This document shows, one piece after another, positions 6,305-15,544 of a stretch of 32,509 bases of DNA. The notes under the pieces were generated by a model that searched no databases, was not told where the DNA came from, and saw nothing but the letters and a program-made list of their open reading frames with translations. The number at the start of each line of letters is the position of its first letter. Within the stretch, counting starts at the first letter, position 1. The translations under genes and the position numbers were made by a program. Location: the NCBI GenBank assembly GCA_019313385.1, contig JAFDBG010000009.1, forward strand, positions 1 to 32,509, given 5' to 3'. The stretch comes from Deltaproteobacteria bacterium. Lineage in GTDB: Bacteria; Desulfobacterota; Syntrophia; Syntrophales; UBA2210.

Positions 6305-7894
6305 TTAAAGATCCTCCACTCTTTTGAGTATTTTCAGCTTTCCTTTGCTGAACATGTCTTCCCTTGTCCCCTCCAGCCATGACAGGAGGTGTCTTTCTTC
6401 TTTAAACCTGAGGATATAATCTTTTATGGAGCCTTTATTTTCCTCCCATTCTTTTTCGTCCAGCTTGCCCTCTTCCTTAAACCTTATTACAATATATTTT
6501 CCATTGACAAAGAAGACATTGTCAGGGAGGGGCTCTTTCTCGGACATCCTGATGAGGGCTTCTTCCAGTTCCTGGGAGTAGCCGATTTTCGGTATGCTGG
6601 GACCAGGCAGAAACAATCCGGTTTCCGACACCTTCAGACCTTTATCTCTGGAGAGCTTCGCCATATCCATTCCATTCTTCAGATGGCCAAGTATGTCTTC
6701 GGCCTCCTTCTTGGACAACTTTATGGATTCACTCTCTGTGTAACTCTTTTCAACCTTCTTCGCGACTTCCCTGAGTTCGGGTATATAAGAAGGTTTCAGC
6801 GATACAAGCTTGAATATGTAGTGTCCGCTGTTGTTGGAAAAGACGCGTCCCAGATCTCCTTCTTCCAGATTGAATACATATTCGCCCAGATCCTGAATGC
6901 CTGTTAATTGACCGGTTAGTGGGATACCGCGGAAGAATTCTGATGTCTCTATCGCGAGGCCCTTCCCCCGGGCATACTCCTCAAAGTTTTCCTCCTGGTA
7001 GATCGTATCGTGCGCCCTCCTTGCCTCTCCAAAGGCCGCGTCCGTACCCTTTGTTGATTTCAACCTGGAGACAATTCTGCTTCTTACTTCCGGCAGGGGT
7101 TTTGTCTTTCCGTTATCTTCGAAATCGCCTTTGTGATAGTCGTAATATTCCTCTATCTCTTCGTCTGATATATCAAAAGAGTCAGCGAAAGATTCCCCCT
7201 TGAAGGCGATGTACTCGATAACTGCCCTTTGCGGTATTCGGAATGCCTCACCATGTTCTTTAAGATATCTTTCAAGATCTTCTTCGGGGGGCTGTGCCTT
7301 GGCCTTGAGATCTACCTCTACAAAGTTTATATTGATCTTTCTGTTCTGTGTATTGTAGATGTCGCGGACTTCTTTATCGGACACCTTTACCGACTCCTTG
7401 ATAAGCCTTTCCAGTTTTCCTGCTTTTAGCGCCCTTCTCTGAGTGATCTCAAAATCCTCCGGCGTCATCCGCTGATACCGAAGGACTCGCTGGTACAGCT
7501 TATCGTCGAAGACGCCATTTCTCTGGAAAGCCGGATAGGAGAGAATGAATGTCTTCAGTTCATCGTCGCTTACGTCCAGTTTGAGATCGTCGGCTTTTGA
7601 CAGGATTATCGACCGATTTATGAGACTGTCGAATACCTGTTGTTTCGGGTTCATTTTTTTGAGCAGATCGTCGGTAAGATTGTCGCCATATCGCTGACGA
7701 TAGAAGTCCAGCAGATTCTGGTACTCCGTTCTGAATTCTGCGTAGGCTATCCGTGATCCGTCGATTTCAGCGATAGTTTCAGTTGCCTGTCTTCCCCGCA
7801 TGGATCCAAAGTAAAAGACGAAGACAAGGATAATGATACCCAGCACGACCTTCATCAGCCAGTTTTTGGCGTGTATCCGCATTAATTGAAGCAT
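6305..7894 (-). CDS. PpiD/SurA-like membrane-anchored periplasmic folding chaperone
   Basis: A 529-residue protein with one N-terminal membrane anchor (about residues 13-31, VVLGIIILVFVFYFG) after a short basic cytoplasmic end; the rest is periplasmic. The SurA_N/PpiD-type helical chaperone region occupies about residues 35-170 (EIDGSRIAYAEFRTEYQNLL, QQVFDSLINRSIIL, AFQRNGVFDDKLYQRVL). The middle and C-terminal parts are charged and helical with a parvulin-like segment (IPLTGQLTGIQDLGEYVFNL, GHYIFKLV). The isomerase site looks poorly conserved, as in PpiD. It probably assists folding of proteins leaving the Sec translocon. The gene is divergent from mreB, and the HMA selenoprotein gene begins 3 bases after its stop. 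E. coli PpiD is about 620 residues, so this is a shorter form. Confidence 0.82.
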   Translation of the reverse strand: MLQLMRIHAKNWLMKVVLGIIILVFVFYFGSMRGRQATETIAEIDGSRIAYAEFRTEYQNLLDFYRQRYGDNLTDDLLKKMNPKQQVFDSLINRSIILSKADDLKLDVSDDELKTFILSYPAFQRNGVFDDKLYQRVLRYQRMTPEDFEITQRRALKAGKLERLIKESVKVSDKEVRDIYNTQNRKININFVEVDLKAKAQPPEEDLERYLKEHGEAFRIPQRAVIEYIAFKGESFADSFDISDEEIEEYYDYHKGDFEDNGKTKPLPEVRSRIVSRLKSTKGTDAAFGEARRAHDTIYQEENFEEYARGKGLAIETSEFFRGIPLTGQLTGIQDLGEYVFNLEEGDLGRVFSNNSGHYIFKLVSLKPSYIPELREVAKKVEKSYTESESIKLSKKEAEDILGHLKNGMDMAKLSRDKGLKVSETGLFLPGPSIPKIGYSQELEEALIRMSEKEPLPDNVFFVNGKYIVIRFKEEGKLDEKEWEENKGSIKDYILRFKEERHLLSWLEGTREDMFSKGKLKILKRVEDL

Positions 7895-8027
7895 ATCTTA
7901 ACCTTCTACCTTTCAATTTTACTGAGCGACATTAGTAGTATAGTAACCTCCAAAATGCAATGATTTTTTGAAGGGTGACATCGTTGCCCCTCAGCGGGTA
8001 ACATACTGACGCGGGACACATTTCTAA

Positions 8028-8056
8028 TTGATTAGGTTGTTGAAATGCTGTATAGG
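8028..8056 (+). promoter_or_regulatory. Candidate sigma-70 promoter for mreB
   Basis: TTGATT, a 17-base spacer and TATAGG match the -35/-10 pattern at four of six bases each. It lies about 38 bases before the mreB start, in the 199-base gap between divergent genes. No convincing promoter was recognised for the ppiD-like gene on the other strand. Confidence 0.4.
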
Positions 8057-8075
8057 GGGGAGCCAGTCACAATAA

Positions 8076-9131
<1,056 letters not shown>

Positions 9132-9276
9132 CCATCAACGACTCGGAAGTGTCAGGATTTTTGCCTTCCCCGACACACCGGGGCATCCTTCATCCCTTCT
9201 TTTTCTGTTTCCCTTTCGTGTCTGATAGCCCCCTGTGAGGCAGTTGGAGTGCGGCTTTGCCGCTTTAGGATAAGGA

Positions 9277-10104
9277 ATGACATCTCCTAAAAGATATTAC
9301 AAGGTTGTTGCTGCTCTTGTTCTTATAGTTGTTTCCCTTACAATCTTTTCCCTGAATTTTAAATCACCTGGAAAAGCAGGCTTCTTTAAAAAGATCGTAT
9401 TAGAGATGGTTGCGCCTCTGGATTATGCAGTCAATTCGGTGTTCAGCTCCATCGGTGGTGCATGGGCAAGATATGTTATGCTGGTGGGACTGGAAAGAGA
9501 GAATAGAGAACTGAATGCAAGCGTTACCTCTTTGATGAAAGAGGTAAATAATTACCGTGAAATGTCCCTCGAATATGTAAGGCTGAGGAAGCTCATGGAT
9601 ATTAAAGGTGATTCAGGGCTTCCGACAGTTGCCGCCAGAGTGGTGGGAAGAGACAGACTCTCTGTTTTTAGGACGGTGTTAATAGATAAGGGAAGTGCTG
9701 ACGGGATAGATCCCGGCTTTCCGGTGATAACCGCAGAGGGTGTGGCCGGTAAAATAATGGAGGTTTCGTGGAATACATCCAGAGTCCTTCTTTTTGTGGA
9801 TTATAATAGCAATATTGATGCCCTGATCCAGAGAACCCGGTGTCAGGGGATACTCCGGGGGCTTGGCAGATCCGGGTGTGAATTGAAATACGTCCAGAGA
9901 TCAGAAGATGTAAAAGAGGGAGATGTAGTAATATCTTCCGGTCTTGCCGGAGTTTTTCCCAAGGGCCTGGTTCTCGGAAAGGTTACCGCGATTGATAAGG
10001 AAGAGGCCGGTTTGTTCCAGAGCATCAGAGTACACCCGGCAGTAGGTATTGCCAGACTGGAAGAGGTCCTTGTTATATTGAAAGGGACTGGAGAGGCCAG
10101 ATGA
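9277..10104 (+). CDS. mreC: Rod shape-determining protein MreC
   Basis: Bitopic inner-membrane protein that links MreB to the periplasmic wall enzymes PBP2 and RodA. The 275 residues comprise a basic cytoplasmic end, one membrane helix at about residues 9-28 (VVAALVLIVVSLTIFSLNF), a coiled-coil stretch at about 67-105 (ERENRELNASVTSLMKEV), and two beta-barrel subdomains with VVGRDRLSVFRTVLIDKGS and VISSGLAGVFPKGLVLGKV, both typical of MreC. An AGGATAAGGA ribosome binding site precedes ATG 9277. The stop overlaps the mreD start by 4 bases. The upstream gap holds a small hairpin (GCGGC-TTT-GCCGC, 9251-9263) just before the ribosome binding site. Confidence 0.95.
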   Translation: MTSPKRYYKVVAALVLIVVSLTIFSLNFKSPGKAGFFKKIVLEMVAPLDYAVNSVFSSIGGAWARYVMLVGLERENRELNASVTSLMKEVNNYREMSLEYVRLRKLMDIKGDSGLPTVAARVVGRDRLSVFRTVLIDKGSADGIDPGFPVITAEGVAGKIMEVSWNTSRVLLFVDYNSNIDALIQRTRCQGILRGLGRSGCELKYVQRSEDVKEGDVVISSGLAGVFPKGLVLGKVTAIDKEEAGLFQSIRVHPAVGIARLEEVLVILKGTGEAR

Positions 10105-10613
10105 TATTTTATCTTCTGTTACCGGTTTTCTCTCTGCTCCTGCTTACAATTCAGACAACTCTTTTTGACATACTTTTCTTCGGGAAGGCTGGGCTGGAGA
10201 TATCATTGATATTGGTTGTATATGCCGGCTTTCACCTGAGCCTTGCAAGGGGTGGGATACTGTCTTTTATCCTCGGATTTTTTCTGGATTGTATTACCGG
10301 TGTTATGCCGGGTTTTTTTGTGCTCAACTACATGCTGATATTCTCTATCTCTAAAGCCGTTTCATTCAAGGTATATGGAGGGGGAATGATCTTCACTGCC
10401 AGCTTCACGTTTATATGTGCCCTCTTCGGGAAGCTTTTGATAGTTTTGATGTATGAGGTCCTATACGGTGTCAATGTGTTTTATGATATATTGAATATCT
10501 CGTTTTTTCAGGCTGTAATTACCGGTGTGTCCGCGCCTGCGTTTTTTATCCTGTTTCATCGTTTTGAGGTTTTACTGAATGTTTGGGAAGCAAGATCGCC
10601 TGACCGGCTATGA
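10101..10613 (+). CDS. mreD: Rod shape-determining protein MreD
   Basis: Small integral membrane partner of MreC in the elongasome. The 170 residues are almost wholly hydrophobic, with about five to six membrane segments; FFLDCITGVMPGFFVLNYML matches the conserved MreD region (G-x-x-x-D-x-x, G-x-x-G). Assignment rests partly on position, since MreD sequences diverge quickly. It overlaps mreC by 4 bases (ATGA) and mrdA by 35 bases, which indicates translational coupling. Confidence 0.9.
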   Translation: MIFYLLLPVFSLLLLTIQTTLFDILFFGKAGLEISLILVVYAGFHLSLARGGILSFILGFFLDCITGVMPGFFVLNYMLIFSISKAVSFKVYGGGMIFTASFTFICALFGKLLIVLMYEVLYGVNVFYDILNISFFQAVITGVSAPAFFILFHRFEVLLNVWEARSPDRL

Positions 10614-12429
10614 TCCTGTAAGATTCAGGAATAAAATTAGAGTGATTATATGGCTGGTGTTTCTTGCCTTTTTCATTCTGATCGCCAGATTCTGGTATCT
10701 CCAGGCTGTCAGGGGGGATAATCTGAGGCAGCGGTCCGAGAACAATCGAATCCGCATACAGGAGATAAAACCTCTAAGGGGATTGATCATGGATACCCAT
10801 GGGAATATCCTGGTGGACAACCAATCCTCTTTTGATATATCCATAATTCCTGAGGCCGCAAAGGATATAGAGGGTGTTATGAATAAGCTGGCAGGCCTTT
10901 GTGATTGGGGGCCGAATGCGATATCCCGTGAGAGTGCTTCTCTTAAGTCCGGAAGGCCTTTTATTCCCGTCAGAGTCTGCAAGAATATAGACAGAGATCA
11001 GATGGCCGTAGTGGAAACCAATTCCCTGGATCTGCCCGGTGTGGTTGTCGATATTGTTCCTGTAAGGGAATATATATATGGAGAGATGATGGCCCACATC
11101 CTGGGTTATGTTGGGAATATAAGTGGTCCTGAGCTGGGGAGGGCTGTCTACTCCGATTACAGGTCAGATGACATAGTGGGAAAGTGCGGTATTGAGAAAT
11201 ATCTGGATGGATATTTCAAGGGTAAGAGTGGCGGGGAACAGGTGGAGGTGGATGCCGCCGGGAGAAGGCTGAATGTATTGGGAGGGGTTAAGCCTTCTCC
11301 CGGTTACAATGTTGTCCTCAATGTGGGTGCAGATCTTCAGAAGATCTGCTGGGATGCCTTTCAGGAAAAGGCAGGGACGGCGATTGTTATGGATCCGCGC
11401 ACCGGCGCTGTTATGGCAATGGTAAGCAGTCCGTCTTTTGATCCAAACCTGTTTAACCGCGGGATATCCGGGGACAGATGGAAGAAACTGACGGCAGATC
11501 CTTTATGCCCTTTACAGAACAGGGCTGTCTCGGGGCAATATCCTCCCGGTTCCACTTATAAACTGGTTGTCGCGGCCGCGGCTCTTGAGGAGGGTTTAAT
11601 AACAGAAAATACCGAAATATTTTGTGACGGCACATACCAGATGGGGGACAGGACTTTCAGGTGCTGGAAAAAAGGGGGTCATGGCAAGGTGAATCTGCAT
11701 CGCGCTATAGTAGAATCGTGTGATGTCTACTTTTATCATCTGGGAGAGATGCTTGGTGTTGATAAGCTGGCGGAGTATGCCGGAGAGTTTGGCCTCGGAT
11801 ATAAAACCGGCATAGCGCTTCCAGGAGAAAAAGGGGGATTGATTCCTACAAAAGAATGGAAACGGAAAAAATACGGGGAACCCTGGCAGAAAGGTGAAAC
11901 CACCTCGTTGTCCATAGGACAGGGGTTTGTCCTCGTTACACCCTTGCAGTTACTTCGGGCCTATTGCGCGATAGCCAATGGCGGAATTCTCTATAAACCA
12001 CAGCTTATAAAGAGGATTGAGACAGTGGACAGACAAACAGTCAGAGATTTTCCTCCTGAGAAAGAGGGGTTTATCTCTGTCAGCAGGAAAAATATCGATA
12101 TATTGAAATATGCCCTGCGGGGGGCGGTTAATGACCCCCACGGCACGGGCGGGGCCTTGAAGCGGCCGGAAAAGGATGTCTGTGGTAAAACCGGCACCGC
12201 GCAGGTCATAAGGATGCGGGAAGATACAAGTGATGATGTAGTAGGTGATATACAGTATAAATTCAGGGATCATGCCCTGTTTGTTTGTTTCGCGCCTTAC
12301 AAAGACCCCACGATAGCGATCCTGGTTATTGTAGAACATGGGGGGCATGGCGGGTCCGTGTCCGCTCCCATTGCGCGCAGGATCGTTGACGGGTATTTTA
12401 ATCTTGAGCAAAGAAGGAAAAAGAAGTGA
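10579..12429 (+). CDS. mrdA: Penicillin-binding protein 2 (peptidoglycan DD-transpeptidase)
   Basis: Class B PBP that cross-links peptidoglycan made by RodA during elongation. The 616 residues contain a cytoplasmic start, one membrane anchor at about residues 17-36 (VIIWLVFLAFFILIARFWYL), the PBP dimerisation domain (RGLIMDTHGNILVDNQ), and a C-terminal transpeptidase domain. All three active-site motifs are present: STYK (S325, K328), SCD (380-382) and KTGTAQ (from K537). The SxD form of the second motif is typical of PBP2. GAGG lies about 11 bases before ATG 10579, inside mreD. The last bases overlap the rodA start. Confidence 0.96.
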   Translation: MFGKQDRLTGYDPVRFRNKIRVIIWLVFLAFFILIARFWYLQAVRGDNLRQRSENNRIRIQEIKPLRGLIMDTHGNILVDNQSSFDISIIPEAAKDIEGVMNKLAGLCDWGPNAISRESASLKSGRPFIPVRVCKNIDRDQMAVVETNSLDLPGVVVDIVPVREYIYGEMMAHILGYVGNISGPELGRAVYSDYRSDDIVGKCGIEKYLDGYFKGKSGGEQVEVDAAGRRLNVLGGVKPSPGYNVVLNVGADLQKICWDAFQEKAGTAIVMDPRTGAVMAMVSSPSFDPNLFNRGISGDRWKKLTADPLCPLQNRAVSGQYPPGSTYKLVVAAAALEEGLITENTEIFCDGTYQMGDRTFRCWKKGGHGKVNLHRAIVESCDVYFYHLGEMLGVDKLAEYAGEFGLGYKTGIALPGEKGGLIPTKEWKRKKYGEPWQKGETTSLSIGQGFVLVTPLQLLRAYCAIANGGILYKPQLIKRIETVDRQTVRDFPPEKEGFISVSRKNIDILKYALRGAVNDPHGTGGALKRPEKDVCGKTGTAQVIRMREDTSDDVVGDIQYKFRDHALFVCFAPYKDPTIAILVIVEHGGHGGSVSAPIARRIVDGYFNLEQRRKKK

Positions 12430-13529
12430 AGATTGATCGCAGATTGTTTGCCAATTTTGACTGGGTCCTTCTGGGACTGTTGCTTCTGATAAGCGGCATA
12501 GGTATCCTGAATCTCTATAGCGCCGGTTATAACCTGGCCTCAGGGGGAGAACCCTTCTACACAAAACAGATGTATTGGGTCTTGCTGGGACTTGTTGTGA
12601 TGGTTGTCACCTTCAGTATCGATTATCATATTATCATACGACATGCCTATCTGATTTACGTGGTTTCGCTCTCCCTTCTTTTTCTGGTTTTTTTCTACGG
12701 GAACATTACCCACGGTTCACAGAGGTGGCTGGTCATATACGGATTTTCCTTTCAGCCGTCGGAATTGATGAAGCTGGCAATTATCATTGCTCTGGTAAGG
12801 TACTTTGATGATAATATGGGGAGAGGGTATTCTCCTGGTAATCTTGCGATCCTCCTGACAATTGTGGGGATACCTTTTTTTATGATAGCAAGACAACCGG
12901 ATCTGGGTACTGCAATGTTTATGATGATCCTGTTTCTTTCCATGGTGGTTTTTATTGGAGTCGGCAGGAGGCTTCTTATATATTTTACTCTGGGCGGTCT
13001 TATATTTGCTCCGCTGTGCTGGTTTTTTCTGAAGGATTATCAGAGAGAAAGGATTCTTACATTTCTAAACCCTGAACGGGATCCCCTCGGAGCGGGGTAT
13101 CACATCATACAATCCATAATCGCAATCGGCTCCGGCGGCATCTGGGGAAAGGGATTCCTGAAAGGAACCCAGACACAGCTGAGATTTTTGCCGGAGCAAC
13201 AGACGGACTTTGCATTTTCCGTTTTTGCAGAGGAATGGGGATTTGGAGGGGTATGTGCCCTGATGTTTATGTTTCTTATGTTGATACTGTGGGGTTTAAA
13301 GATCACACGATATTCCAGAGATTTGCCCGGGGCGTTGACAGCCTTTGGAGTGACAATGTTTGTCTTCTGGGGTATATTTATAAATGTCGGCATGGTTATC
13401 GGTATATTTCCTGTTGTGGGAATACCGCTCCCTTTTTTCAGTTATGGGGGGTCTTCGATGATTGCTCTGATGGCAGGGGCGGGTTTGTTGATGAATGTGA
13501 GCATGAGGAGGTTTATACTTCAACCATGA
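12426..13529 (+). CDS. rodA: Peptidoglycan glycosyltransferase RodA
   Basis: SEDS-family polytopic membrane protein that polymerises lipid II and works with PBP2. The 367 residues form about ten membrane segments. Family motifs are present: GSQRWL, FQPSELMKLA, RQPDLGTA and LPEQQTDFAFSVFAEEWGF, in which D261 corresponds to the essential Asp (D262 in E. coli), then PLPFFSYGGSSM near the end. The GTG start overlaps the mrdA stop (GTGA). It is the last gene of the elongasome run and is followed by a repeat element that may end the transcript. Confidence 0.96.
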   Translation: MKIDRRLFANFDWVLLGLLLLISGIGILNLYSAGYNLASGGEPFYTKQMYWVLLGLVVMVVTFSIDYHIIIRHAYLIYVVSLSLLFLVFFYGNITHGSQRWLVIYGFSFQPSELMKLAIIIALVRYFDDNMGRGYSPGNLAILLTIVGIPFFMIARQPDLGTAMFMMILFLSMVVFIGVGRRLLIYFTLGGLIFAPLCWFFLKDYQRERILTFLNPERDPLGAGYHIIQSIIAIGSGGIWGKGFLKGTQTQLRFLPEQQTDFAFSVFAEEWGFGGVCALMFMFLMLILWGLKITRYSRDLPGALTAFGVTMFVFWGIFINVGMVIGIFPVVGIPLPFFSYGGSSMIALMAGAGLLMNVSMRRFILQP

Positions 13530-13534
13530 TACAT

Positions 13535-13720
13535 TCGTAAAAAGTCGGTTTTCTTCGCTCAGAATCATTTTGGGGATGCTGTTATTGCCCGGCTGAATCC
13601 CGATAAATCGAGACTAAAACCCGTGCTAACGCACTCAAATAGTTAGATTTTCTTGGCGCCAGTCAATATCAACATCTTTTTCCCGCAATGCTTCGGTTCG
13701 CTACGAAAAGACTTTTTACA
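13535..13720. repeat. Palindrome-bounded dispersed repeat, long copy
   Basis: The left end TCGTAAAAAGTC is inverted at the right end GACTTTTTACA (10 of 11 bases complementary), bounding about 186 bases of non-coding sequence. The right part (about 13671-13720) matches the element at 27106-27154 almost base for base, including TTCGCTA followed by TGAAAAG or CGAAAAG and GACTTTTTAC. It fills most of the rodA to bactofilin gap. It resembles a small non-autonomous element or REP-like unit and could also end transcription in both directions. Confidence 0.65.
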
Positions 13721-13794
13721 CGCATATCAATCTTAACAGTTTTATGGGTCCCGCAGACACCCTTTTGGGGAGGGACGCGGAGAGGAGATCTTGA

Positions 13795-14166
13795 ATGATG
13801 AGCAGGAAAAAAGATAGAGATGAAGAAATAAAGGCCTTTTTGGGTAAGGGTGCGGAGTTCAATGGAAAACTTGTCCTGAATGGTTTGGTGAGAATTGATG
13901 GCGAATTCAGAGGTGAAGCGTTGGGCAGCGGTACATTGATCATAGGAGAAGGCGCCTATGTCGAAGCGGATATTGCGGTTGACAACATATTGATTTCCGG
14001 TGAGGTGAGGGGTAATCTCGATATCAGGGAAAAGACAGATATTTCGTCCACAGGCAGACTTCTGGGCAACGTGAAGACGGCGATTCTTGTGGTGAAAGAG
14101 GGCGCTGTAATCGATGGCGCATGCCAGACGTCGGGCAAAGATAAGGGTGAATATACAGCAGTTTAA
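13795..14166 (+). CDS. Bactofilin (polymer-forming cytoskeletal protein)
   Basis: A 123-residue DUF583/bactofilin protein. The central right-handed beta-helix is seen as repeating glycine and aliphatic patterns: EFNGKLVLNGLVRIDGEFRG, GTLIIGEGAYVEADI, NILISGEVRGNLDI and TGRLLGNVKTAILVVKEGAVI. The ends are short, charged and probably flexible. Bactofilins form nucleotide-free filaments at the membrane that scaffold wall or polar proteins. ATG 13795 is followed by another ATG (13798); GGAGAGGAG upstream suits either. It sits just before the ATP synthase operon, an arrangement I recall from other Desulfobacterota, although a functional link is not established. Confidence 0.92.
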   Translation: MMSRKKDRDEEIKAFLGKGAEFNGKLVLNGLVRIDGEFRGEALGSGTLIIGEGAYVEADIAVDNILISGEVRGNLDIREKTDISSTGRLLGNVKTAILVVKEGAVIDGACQTSGKDKGEYTAV

Positions 14167-14285
14167 ACAGATGGATAGAGTGGAGCCTCCCAGTGACCAG
14201 ACAGGTGAACATGGGCGGCTTCAGCTGCTCGGCAGCAGCAAAAGAACCCCCGAGATATATAACATGACCGTCGGTCAAAAAAAGC

Positions 14286-14314
14286 TTGACAAGGTTATGG
14301 AGTTGTGGTTAATA
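14286..14314 (+). promoter_or_regulatory. Candidate sigma-70 promoter for the atp operon
   Basis: A perfect -35 TTGACA (14286-14291) is followed after 17 bases by TTAATA, a weak -10 match (TAATAC at 18 bases is an alternative). It lies in the 253-base bactofilin to atpF' gap, about 105 bases before atpF' and upstream of a hairpin. The 65-codon open frame at 14171-14368 in this gap has no recognisable features and was not called as a gene. Confidence 0.35.
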
Positions 14315-14334
14315 CTTCCCGATTTTGGGGGAGG

Positions 14335-14366
14335 GACTTCGATGGAGGTCTCCCGGGGTTGTTTTT
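14335..14366 (+). terminator. Hairpin plus T-run in the atp leader (terminator or attenuator)
   Basis: GACTTC and GAGGTC pair around a GATG loop (6 bp with one G-T pair), with extra G-rich/CCC pairing outside, and then GGGGTTG and a run of five T (14362-14366). It may end bactofilin transcription. If the candidate promoter upstream is real, it would act as an attenuator in the atp leader. Confidence 0.4.
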
Positions 14367-14419
14367 GATCTTCAAACATTTTTCGCATAAATATTTAACT
14401 CAAGGAGTGGCGGAAGGTA

Positions 14420-14845
14420 ATGGTAGAGCTGAATTATACAGTCTGGATCCAGATGGCCAATTTTCTCTTGTTAATTGTTATACTCAATTTTCTCCTTTTC
14501 AAACCTGTTTTAAAGATCATCGAGAAAAGGAATAAAAAGATTGAAGAGTCGGATGAGGAAGTAGTGTCTCTCGATGAAACAATTGAGCGTAAAATAGCAG
14601 AATACGAGGAGAAAATACGTCAGGCGAGGACAGCGGCAGTTGCTCAGAAAAATGAAATTGAGGAAGAGGGGTCCGAGCAGGGAGATGTGATAACCGGAAA
14701 AGTAAGAGATGAGATCTCGAAAAAAATGGAAGCATTTAAGGCTAATATGCAGAAAGAGGTGGATGAAGCCATGGGTGTTCTGCGTGATCAAACCAGAACA
14801 ATAGCCGGGGAGATTTCTGAAAAGGTATTGGGAAGGGGTATATAG
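14420..14845 (+). CDS. atpF': F0F1 ATP synthase subunit b'
   Basis: First of two peripheral-stalk b-type genes. The 141 residues have one N-terminal membrane helix (about residues 8-27, VWIQMANFLLLIVILNFLLF, then KPV, typical of b subunits) and a long charged coiled coil. It would form a b/b' heterodimer with the next gene product. GGAAGG lies just before ATG 14420. It directly abuts atpF (stop 14843-14845, next ATG 14846). Paired b and b' genes occur in photosynthetic bacteria, cyanobacteria and Desulfobacterota. Symbol usage varies (atpX or atpF1). Confidence 0.88.
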   Translation: MVELNYTVWIQMANFLLLIVILNFLLFKPVLKIIEKRNKKIEESDEEVVSLDETIERKIAEYEEKIRQARTAAVAQKNEIEEEGSEQGDVITGKVRDEISKKMEAFKANMQKEVDEAMGVLRDQTRTIAGEISEKVLGRGI

Positions 14846-15544
14846 ATGAAGCGCCTTTTAGTTGTTTTTGGTTTGGCCTTGGCATTGTTGCTGGCGCCTG
14901 CTGTCCTTGTCGTTGCGGATAGTGGTCAGGGTGGTGAGAACGGTCTGCAAAGCGAGAAAGTTCTGCAGAGCATCGGGGCGAAGGAAGGCGTTGAAATAGA
15001 AGCCGAAGATATCGCCATGGAAGATATTGCCGAAGAGGAACACCCCGGAGAGGATCACGGCAAGGCATCACTTATCAACTTTGGGTGGAGATTTCTTAAT
15101 TTTGTTGTACTGCTTGCAATCCTTTACAAACTTTCAGCCAAAGCTATCCGGAATTTTTTTGCCGGGGGTCGTGAATCCATCAAGGCTTCGCTGGAAGGAG
15201 CAATAGCAGCAAAAGAGGAAGCAGAGAAGAGACTCAGGGAACATTCTGGCAGGTTGGATAAGGCCACTGCGGAGATACAGGGAATTGCCGATATGATAAA
15301 GGCACAGGGACTTGCCGAAAAGGATAAGATTATCGAAGAGGCAAAGAGAACCGCCGAGAAAATGAAGGAAGATTCAACGGCCAGGATGGATCAGGAATTT
15401 AAAGAGGCCCTTAAACAACTCAGGACGGAGGCCGCGGAACTTTCCGTTAAGATGGCTGATGAAATTTTAAAGAAGAACATCGAAGATAAAGATCACAAGA
15501 ATATGGTCAATGACTTCTTGGACAGGATGGTGAGCCGAAATTGA
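14846..15544 (+). CDS. atpF: F0F1 ATP synthase subunit b, with N-terminal extension
   Basis: Second peripheral-stalk subunit, 232 residues against about 156 in E. coli. The extra part is N-terminal: a signal-peptide-like segment (MKRLLVVFGLALALLLAPAV) and then an acidic linker (about residues 50-70). The true stalk helix starts at about residue 73 (ASLINFGWRFLNFVVLLAIL) and is followed by coiled coil (AAKEEAEKRLREH) and a delta-binding C-terminus. If the first segment is cleaved, the acidic linker would lie on the periplasmic side. Such extended b subunits are known in deltaproteobacteria. The gene abuts atpF' and overlaps atpH by 4 bases. Confidence 0.9.
   Translation: MKRLLVVFGLALALLLAPAVLVVADSGQGGENGLQSEKVLQSIGAKEGVEIEAEDIAMEDIAEEEHPGEDHGKASLINFGWRFLNFVVLLAILYKLSAKAIRNFFAGGRESIKASLEGAIAAKEEAEKRLREHSGRLDKATAEIQGIADMIKAQGLAEKDKIIEEAKRTAEKMKEDSTARMDQEFKEALKQLRTEAAELSVKMADEILKKNIEDKDHKNMVNDFLDRMVSRN

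Noticed and set aside
6015-6308. 97-codon plus-strand open frame and 83-codon minus-strand frame (6129-6380) in the ppiD-flavoprotein gap
   Set aside because: Both are off-frame readings of the minus-strand HMA selenoprotein gene (the second also of the end of the ppiD-like gene); neither shows a domain or ribosome binding site.
9168-9183. CCCCG/CGGGG hairpin after mreB as a terminator
   Set aside because: There is no T-run after the stem, and mreC-mreD are expected to be expressed together with mreB.
14171-14368. 65-codon open frame between the bactofilin and atpF'
   Set aside because: It lacks a convincing ribosome binding site and any known motif, runs through the candidate promoter and hairpin, and ends in the T-run.
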